From Oscillospiraceae bacterium (lineage in GTDB: Bacteria; Bacillota; Clostridia; Oscillospirales; Oscillospiraceae), in the NCBI GenBank assembly GCA_020025545.1, contig JAHHRX010000031.1, forward strand, positions 1 through 19,541: DNA of 19,541 bases, in the 5' to 3' direction. Both the position numbers and the translations under genes were made by a program. The notes beneath the pieces were generated by a model that ran no database searches, had not been told where the DNA came from, and saw only the letters and a list, made by a program, of their open reading frames with translations. Each line of letters begins with the position of its first letter. Position 1 is the stretch's first letter. Of this stretch, positions 14,409 through 19,541 are shown in pieces.

Positions 14409-14436
14409 TTGCATTCGGCAAAAAATGTGTTACACT
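14409..14436 (+). promoter_or_regulatory. Candidate promoter of the MarR-exporter operon
   Basis: TTGCAT (14409-14414), 16 nt, TACACT (14431-14436). Just downstream, at 14444-14457, is an imperfect palindrome with GTTG and CAAC ends around a central GC. It lies over or just past the predicted start site, where an autoregulating MarR protein would bind. Both calls are tentative. Confidence 0.5.
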
Positions 14437-14478
14437 TTATTTGGTTGTAGCATCAACTTTATCTGTGGGGGGAACAAA

Positions 14479-14964
14479 ATGGATTATACCAAGCGGCAGA
14501 TTACCAAAATTGCCAGAGAAGCGAATAAGCTGACAATTCGGATGATGAAAGACGAGGGCGTTGGAAGCGGAGAATTTGACTTGATTCATCTGGTGCGTCA
14601 TAATCCCGGAATTTCTCAGAAAGAAGCCGGTCATATACTGAATATGGATAAAGGCGCCGTTGCCCGTCGTGTCGTTGCCTTGGAACAGAAGGGATACATG
14701 ATCAGACAGGAAAACCCAGCCGATGCCAGAAGCCGCTTGCTGTATGCCACGCCAAAGGCGGATTCTCTTAAGAATTCCAAAGCGACAGTGGAGGGTGCTT
14801 TCTATACATGGCTGCTGGAGGGCCTTTCCGATACGCAGCGGGATACCTTCTGCGCACTTCTGGAACAGCTTTATCATCGTTCCAAGGTGGAAAGCCGAAG
14901 CGGATTTCCACATCTGTACGAAAGACTGAATCATGCGGAGGTATATCCTGATGAAGAATTCTAA
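14479..14964 (+). CDS. MarR family transcriptional regulator
   Basis: The 161-residue protein has the MarR winged-helix layout. An N-terminal dimerisation helix is followed by FDLIHLVRHNPGISQKEAGHI, the recognition-helix region (NMDKGAVARRVVALEQKGYM), the wing with the typical DARSRLLYATPKA, and C-terminal helices. The frame is open from 14287 through the tRNA, but ATG 14479 has a G-rich Shine-Dalgarno 5 nt upstream and gives the expected family start. It overlaps the first exporter gene by 14 nt, so it is very likely the local regulator of the exporter. MarR proteins in this arrangement usually repress until a ligand, often a toxic compound or transported substrate, is bound. The ligand cannot be predicted. 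Confidence 0.9.
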   Translation: MDYTKRQITKIAREANKLTIRMMKDEGVGSGEFDLIHLVRHNPGISQKEAGHILNMDKGAVARRVVALEQKGYMIRQENPADARSRLLYATPKADSLKNSKATVEGAFYTWLLEGLSDTQRDTFCALLEQLYHRSKVESRSGFPHLYERLNHAEVYPDEEF

Positions 14965-16684
14965 AACCCGGCAAATCAGGGATTACCTGAAGCCGGAAAA
15001 AAGGGTTTTGGCCATCGTCACGCTGTCCGGTATTGTTTATAATGTGGGAATGACTGCCGGTCCGTGGTTTGAAGGTAAGCTGGCGCAATGCTTACATGAT
15101 ATCATTGTCAAGACAAAAGGCTTTCAGGATATGGTACATCTTGCGCTTATTTACGTGGCAGTGATTCTGCTGGTGCAGCTCATGCGCTATATAAAGCGCC
15201 TATATGTACGAAAATTTGCCAACGATATCAACCGTGATATGAAAAAGGATCTCTATCACTGCATGGTATTCAAAAGCAAAGCGGAACTGGAGCAGGAAGG
15301 CATTGGTTCCTTGATGACCAAGGCAATTTCCGATGTAGACGCCTGTGCGGAAGGCATCCGTAAATTTACCACCGAAGTCTTTGATACCGGTGTGGTAATG
15401 ATTGCCTATTTTGTAATGCTTTTGGGCTATGACTGGCGTCTTACGTTGCTTTCCATGCTTTTCCCTCCGATTGCCTACTATATTGCAAACAGACTTAAGA
15501 AAATAGTGACGCAAAGTGCCAAAGAATACAAAGTCAGTGCCGGAGCGCTCAATGAATCCACCTATGACCGGATCGGCAATGCGCTCACCTACCGGATTTA
15601 CGGTCAGGAAACCAGCCGTGATCAGATATACGAAAAATGTCTGACAGATTATGAGGCCAAGGCCGTTCGGGCAAATATCTGGGAAAATGTCATGCAGCCG
15701 ATTTATCTTGTAATCTCCATGGCTGGCTGTGTGTGTATTCTTTGGTTCGGCGGAAGAAATGTGCTGGGTCAGGGCTGGACACAGTGGGATATTGCCGCAT
15801 TTGTAACCTATCTGTCCTGCTTTACAAAGCTGGCATCTAAATCCTCCAAAGCGGCGAAGCTGTTTAATTCCGTACAGAAAGCATCTGTCTCCTGGAAACG
15901 CATTCAGCCGTTCTTAACCGCCTCCGGCCTTGCCGAAAAGGAAGGCAAAGTAAAGGATGCCCAAACGGCACCCGAACAAAAAGCACTCACTGTCGACCAT
16001 GTGTCGTTTCACTATGAAGGCAGTGCCGATCTTTTTAGCGATATATCTTTTTCGGCAAATCCGGGGGAGATGATTGGAATCACCGGCCCGATTGCCTGCG
16101 GAAAAACCACTCTCGGAAAGCTTTTTCTGGGTGAGCTGCCGTATCAGGGAGAGATTCATATACGGGGGAATGTTACCTATATGGGACATGATCCGGAATT
16201 GATCAGCGGAACCATTGAGGAAAACATTCTTCTTGGGGATAGCGGCGATGCGTGGGAAGCCCTTTCCTGGGTGCAGATGGATGAGGAAGTCAAACAGCTG
16301 CCGAACGGAATCCATACCCGAATCGGCAATGGCGGTATCATGCTTTCCGGCGGACAGCAGGCACGAATCGCCCTGGCCAGAACATTATGGCACCGCAAAG
16401 AAGTCCTGATTTTGGATGACCCATTTTCCGCGTTGGATATGCAAACAGAACAGAAAATCTTTACAACCCTTCAGAAGCTTGCAAAAGACTGCACTGTGCT
16501 TCTGTTCTCGCACCGTCTTTCTCTGTTTCCGCAGATGACACAGGTAATTTGGATGGAAAACGGACTGCTTACCGTATCCGATCATGAAACGCTTCTGCAT
16601 GAGAACCCGGAATATGCCAACCTGTACCATACACAAACACCGGAAAGCAGAAAACGACAAGGAGGTATTGCCGATGGATCATAA
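14951..16684 (+). CDS. ABC transporter permease/ATP-binding half-transporter, subunit A
   Basis: The 577-residue half-exporter has an N-terminal six-helix ABC transmembrane domain (about 1-330) and a C-terminal nucleotide-binding domain. Motifs are Walker A GPIACGKTT (379-387), signature LSGGQ (465-469), Walker B LILDD and the switch H521. Two key positions are altered: the catalytic Glu after Walker B is Asp (D490) and the Q-loop Gln is His (H413). The partner gene downstream has the complementary defects, so the two very likely form a heterodimeric exporter. ATG 14951 is preferred over an in-frame ATG at 14933 because GGAGG (14937-14941) lies 9 nt before it. It overlaps marR by 14 nt. The substrate is unknown and is likely a drug, lipid or peptide. 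Confidence 0.93.
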   Translation: MKNSKTRQIRDYLKPEKRVLAIVTLSGIVYNVGMTAGPWFEGKLAQCLHDIIVKTKGFQDMVHLALIYVAVILLVQLMRYIKRLYVRKFANDINRDMKKDLYHCMVFKSKAELEQEGIGSLMTKAISDVDACAEGIRKFTTEVFDTGVVMIAYFVMLLGYDWRLTLLSMLFPPIAYYIANRLKKIVTQSAKEYKVSAGALNESTYDRIGNALTYRIYGQETSRDQIYEKCLTDYEAKAVRANIWENVMQPIYLVISMAGCVCILWFGGRNVLGQGWTQWDIAAFVTYLSCFTKLASKSSKAAKLFNSVQKASVSWKRIQPFLTASGLAEKEGKVKDAQTAPEQKALTVDHVSFHYEGSADLFSDISFSANPGEMIGITGPIACGKTTLGKLFLGELPYQGEIHIRGNVTYMGHDPELISGTIEENILLGDSGDAWEALSWVQMDEEVKQLPNGIHTRIGNGGIMLSGGQQARIALARTLWHRKEVLILDDPFSALDMQTEQKIFTTLQKLAKDCTVLLFSHRLSLFPQMTQVIWMENGLLTVSDHETLLHENPEYANLYHTQTPESRKRQGGIADGS

Positions 16685-18326
16685 TGTAGTCCTGAGAGCA
16701 GCAAAAGAAACCATATCTCGCCATGGCAAGCTAACGGTTTTGCTGCTTTTTACCGTTATCTGCAGCATTGCGGCAGGGTTGATTCCCCCACTGGTTTTAG
16801 AGCGGATCATCAACACCTTAACGGAGCGAAGTGATCTTTCGCTGCTGGCGGTTATCCTCTACTTTGTCCTGCTTTCTCTGTCCGGATTTCTGGATGCAGG
16901 GAAAGAAAGTCTGATAACCGTGTTTGGTCAAAAGGTAACACACCAAATTCGGCGTATTATGTGTCAGAAGTTAAAATCTCTGCCGGCTGACTACTACACA
17001 AAACAGGACACCGGAACAACCGTTTCCCGATTTGTGGGTGATGTGGATACCATAGAGACTCTGTTTACTTCCGGTATTATCAGTATGGCCGCGGATGCCT
17101 GCCAGGTTTTCAGCATTTTAGCGATCATCTTTGTGAAAAGTCCGGGGCTGGGGGTGCTGATGGTTTTGGTTCTGCCATTGCTTTATCTGCTGACTCGCGC
17201 TTTTCAAAAGCGAATGCTGGCAGCGCAGCTGGATAACCGACAGGCAGTTGGCCGAGCAAATAACCACATTCCGGACACCCTTCGCAGTATTCAAACGCTT
17301 CATAATCTGAACAAAGAAAACTATATGGAAAAGCGCTATGATACATTCATTCAGGAAGGGTTTTGCGCGGTCAATCGCTCCAGCTTCTATGATGCAATCT
17401 ACTCCCCTATTATCATCACGGTCAGCACGCTTCTGATAGCCGTTATGATGATTCTGTCTGCCAGAGGCGGGTGGTTTATGGGCTTTTTCGGCATGTCTGT
17501 GGGAACATCCGTTGCTGTGATTTCCTATGTGGGTAAAATCTTCGGGCCCTTGGAAAGCATTGGCATGGAAATTCAAAACATTCAGTCGGCTGCTGCAGGC
17601 ATACGGCGAATCAATGCATTTTTGAGCGAACCGGAAAAAGAGCATTGTACCGAAAAATCTGACAGAAAGCCATCTGATCCTCCGGCGATTCGCCTGCAAA
17701 ATCTGCATTTCGGTTACGAGCCTGACAAGGAAGTTTTGCAGGGTCTTACCTTAACCGTGAATCCGGGCGAACATATTACCCTGATCGGAAGAACCGGTGC
17801 AGGAAAAAGTACCGTATTCAAGCTGCTGTTAGGCCTGTATGAACCATGGGACGGCACGGTTGAGATTTACGGGAAGAACGCAGGCTGTATTCAGGAAGAC
17901 GAGAGAAGAATGCTGTTTGGTTATGTAGAACAAGCATTTCACGCTGTCCCCGGAAGCATCCTGAATCAGATTACATTGGGTGATCCGTCTATCTCTCGGG
18001 AGCAGGTGCAGAACGCATTGCGCACGGTAAACCTGTGGAATACAATAAAGGAATTTCCTGCGGGTCTTGATACCCCTTATCAGGATTCCCTGTTTTCCCG
18101 GGGGCAGATTCAGCTGCTGTCCATCGCCAGAGCCATCGTATCCGATCCGCAAATCCTTTTACTGGATGAAATCACTGCAAATCTGGACACCGATACGGAG
18201 CAGCGGGTTCTGGAAGCCTTACAGGCTGCATCCTGCAATCGCACGATGTTATCCATCTCCCACCGTCTCTATGAATACAGTGGCGGCAGCTATATTACCA
18301 TTCCGTCATCTGCCGCAGGAGAATGA
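16674..18326 (+). CDS. ABC transporter permease/ATP-binding half-transporter, subunit B
   Basis: This 550-residue half-exporter has six predicted membrane helices (about 15-310) and a C-terminal nucleotide-binding domain. Walker A is GRTGAGKST (372-380), the Q-loop Gln is present (YVEQ), Walker B is LLLDE with catalytic E499, and switch His is H530. The signature is degenerate: FSRGQ (474-478) in place of LSGGQ. Together with subunit A this gives one consensus ATP site (Walker motifs of B with the signature of A) and one degenerate site, as in characterised heterodimeric exporters such as TM287/288 and BmrCD. ATG 16674 overlaps the subunit A stop by 11 nt with GGAGG 8 nt upstream, which favours balanced expression. 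Confidence 0.93.
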   Translation: MDHNVVLRAAKETISRHGKLTVLLLFTVICSIAAGLIPPLVLERIINTLTERSDLSLLAVILYFVLLSLSGFLDAGKESLITVFGQKVTHQIRRIMCQKLKSLPADYYTKQDTGTTVSRFVGDVDTIETLFTSGIISMAADACQVFSILAIIFVKSPGLGVLMVLVLPLLYLLTRAFQKRMLAAQLDNRQAVGRANNHIPDTLRSIQTLHNLNKENYMEKRYDTFIQEGFCAVNRSSFYDAIYSPIIITVSTLLIAVMMILSARGGWFMGFFGMSVGTSVAVISYVGKIFGPLESIGMEIQNIQSAAAGIRRINAFLSEPEKEHCTEKSDRKPSDPPAIRLQNLHFGYEPDKEVLQGLTLTVNPGEHITLIGRTGAGKSTVFKLLLGLYEPWDGTVEIYGKNAGCIQEDERRMLFGYVEQAFHAVPGSILNQITLGDPSISREQVQNALRTVNLWNTIKEFPAGLDTPYQDSLFSRGQIQLLSIARAIVSDPQILLLDEITANLDTDTEQRVLEALQAASCNRTMLSISHRLYEYSGGSYITIPSSAAGE

Positions 18327-18333
18327 AACAGCC

Positions 18334-18699
18334 ATGAGTCTGAAACAAAAAGCAAAAGAACTGAAATCTGCTCTTCCGGCTGTATTTCTTGCACTGAAGG
18401 ATAAGGAAACCCCTTGGTATGCCAAGATGATTGCAGCTGTAACCGTTTGCTACGCTCTGTCCCCCATTGATTTGGTTCCGGATTTTATTCCTGTTCTGGG
18501 ATATCTGGATGATATCATCCTGCTTCCCGCATTGGTGGCATTGACAGTAAAATTGATTTCTCCCACTGTGTGGGAACGCTGCCTGGCGGATTCCAAAAAA
18601 ATGTGGGCAAACGGGAAACCCACAAAGTGGTATTGTGCGATTCCGATTGCACTGATCTGGCTGATGCTCTTGTGTCTGGTTCTGAAATTAATTTTTTAA
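18334..18699 (+). CDS. DUF1232 (YkvA-like) membrane protein
   Basis: The 121-residue protein contains the DUF1232 core YALSPIDLVPDFIPVLGYLDD (around residues 40-60) within a hydrophobic helical region. It also has an amphipathic basic N-terminus and a C-terminal hydrophobic helix (about 100-119). The family is widespread and its molecular role is not established. It follows subunit B by 7 nt, so it is probably cotranscribed with the exporter. AGGAG lies 12 nt before ATG 18334, somewhat far, which may lower its translation. A link to exporter function or membrane stress is only suggested by position. It is the last gene before a strong terminator. Confidence 0.88.
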   Translation: MSLKQKAKELKSALPAVFLALKDKETPWYAKMIAAVTVCYALSPIDLVPDFIPVLGYLDDIILLPALVALTVKLISPTVWERCLADSKKMWANGKPTKWYCAIPIALIWLMLLCLVLKLIF

Positions 18700-18818
18700 A
18701 TTACGAAGCCTTACTCTTTGCACCGGAAGCCAAGTGCCACGATCCGCTCCAAATGCAAATACACCCCATCCTATTACTGAGATTTACCTGTTTATCGTAA
18801 ATGGAAGTAACCCTTTAG

Positions 18819-18856
18819 AAAAAACACAGGATTTCGTGAGAAATCCTGTGTTTTTT
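18819..18856. terminator. Bidirectional rho-independent terminator
   Basis: A perfect 16-bp stem (18819-18834 with 18841-18856) with a 6-nt loop is flanked by A6 and T6. It serves both the exporter operon on the plus strand and the response regulator on the minus strand. The stretch 18700-18818 contains nothing else that I recognise. Confidence 0.92.
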
Positions 18857-18910
18857 GGTTACAGCAGCGGTAAGGACATACTCCGGCAAGACGAAACTGC
18901 GCTGAAGTAT

Positions 18911-19534
18911 CTATCGGTGACGGTAGTAAAACACGGCAATCTGCGTGCGATCCCGAAGCTGCAGTTTTTCCAGAATGCTGCTGAGATAATTCCGGACGGT
19001 CCCCTCGCTGAGAAACAGCTTTGCCGCAATTTCCTTATTATTGAGCCCCTGTGCAATCAGCTCCACGATCTCCTGCTCCCGGGGCTGCAGACCGTAGCCG
19101 TCCAGATCGGGAGACTTTGGCTTCTGATGCAAAAGGTTGGGAAGCTTGGAGACAATCTCCTCCCCATACACATTCTGTCCATTGTGTACCGCTTCTAGCG
19201 CCGGAAGTATATGGGTGTAATCCTGCTTCAGCAGATACCCCTTCACCCCCAGATTCAGTGCCTTGATAATGTATGCATCATCCAAAAAAGTGGTCAGCAG
19301 AAGAATTTTGGCATTGGGAAATTCCTGCAAAATCTGTCCGGATGCCTCAAGACCGTTCATATGTTCCATGCGAATATCCATGAGCAGCACATCCGGCCTG
19401 TGTTCCCGGTAAAGGCTGATTGCCTCCTGCCCGTCCTGACCCAAAGCGCACACGGTAAGTCCCGGATTGCTCTGCAAAATCATTTTTAACGCCCCGGACA
19501 CCAGTCGGTCATCATCTACAATCACAATTTTCAC
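18911..19534 (-). CDS. NarL/LuxR-family two-component response regulator
   Basis: This 207-residue cytosolic DNA-binding regulator has a receiver domain (1-120) with the acidic pocket D7-D9, phosphorylation site D53 (LLMDIRM), switch Thr in LLTTF and conserved K103. A LuxR-type helix-turn-helix (about 149-200) shows LQPREQEIVELIAQGLNNKEIA and LSEGTVRNYLSSILEKL. The start is GTG at 19534. An in-frame TGA two codons upstream (19540-19538) rules out a longer version inside the window. The start sits so close to upstream sequence that its cognate histidine kinase probably ends or overlaps just outside the right edge. It converges on the exporter operon across a shared terminator. The target genes are not evident. 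Confidence 0.94.
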   Translation of the reverse strand: MKIVIVDDDRLVSGALKMILQSNPGLTVCALGQDGQEAISLYREHRPDVLLMDIRMEHMNGLEASGQILQEFPNAKILLLTTFLDDAYIIKALNLGVKGYLLKQDYTHILPALEAVHNGQNVYGEEIVSKLPNLLHQKPKSPDLDGYGLQPREQEIVELIAQGLNNKEIAAKLFLSEGTVRNYLSSILEKLQLRDRTQIAVFYYRHR

Positions 19535-19541
19535 TTTTCAC

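Noticed and set aside
14287..14478. N-terminal extension of MarR through the tRNA gene
   Set aside because: The extension would read across tRNA-Pro and its terminator. ATG 14479 has a Shine-Dalgarno and the expected family N-terminus.

Overview
The window looks like chromosomal DNA of an anaerobic, moderately GC-rich Firmicute of the class Clostridia, possibly an Oscillospiraceae/Ruminococcaceae-type gut bacterium. This is inferred from the oxygen-sensitive class III ribonucleotide reductase, strong AGGAGG-type ribosome binding sites, TTGACA/TATAAT-type promoters, the FeoA-FeoA-FeoB-Cys-rich iron cassette and tight gene packing. Species cannot be assigned from sequence alone. I see no insertion sequence, phage gene, CRISPR array or origin.

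Layout. (1) 1-270, minus strand: a near-consensus promoter followed by about 235 nt of hairpin-rich, apparently non-coding RNA that runs off or ends at the left edge. (2) 358-4412, minus strand: a six-gene, translationally coupled operon for the late (nucleotide-loop) steps of cobalamin synthesis, transcribed as TIM-barrel protein, cobT, cobU, cobS, a short CobU-like paralogue and a CobC-type phosphatase. Its leader has no recognisable cobalamin riboswitch. (3) 4608-6185, minus strand: cardiolipin synthase, with its own promoter and terminator. (4) 6319-9504, plus strand: nrdG-nrdD behind a strong promoter and two phased NrdR boxes. NrdD carries a fused C-terminal glutaredoxin-like domain. (5) 9562-10434, minus strand: methionine aminopeptidase with an N-terminal SEC-C zinc motif, probably starting at a TTG codon. 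(6) 10668-14003, plus strand: ferrous-iron uptake operon feoA-feoA-feoB plus a small Cys-rich membrane protein, with two copies of a DtxR/IdeR-like palindrome. (7) 14198-14378: tRNA-Pro(TGG) with its own promoter and terminator. (8) 14409-18856, plus strand: a MarR-type regulator, two ABC exporter half-transporters with complementary degenerate ATP-site motifs (a likely heterodimer) and a DUF1232 membrane protein. (9) 18911-19534, minus strand: a NarL/LuxR-type response regulator with a GTG start. Its sensor kinase probably lies just beyond the right edge.

How the genes work together. The cob genes activate the lower-ligand base (CobT), activate cobinamide (CobU), join the two (CobS) and dephosphorylate the product or its precursor (CobC). 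NrdG installs the glycyl radical on NrdD, whose fused redoxin probably re-reduces the active-site disulfide. FeoB imports Fe2+ with FeoA partners under probable iron-responsive control. The MarR regulator probably controls the overlapping exporter genes. The points most worth checking are the unassigned structured RNA, the divergent second CobU, the NrdD-redoxin fusion, the acidic insertion in FeoB and the paired iron-type operators.
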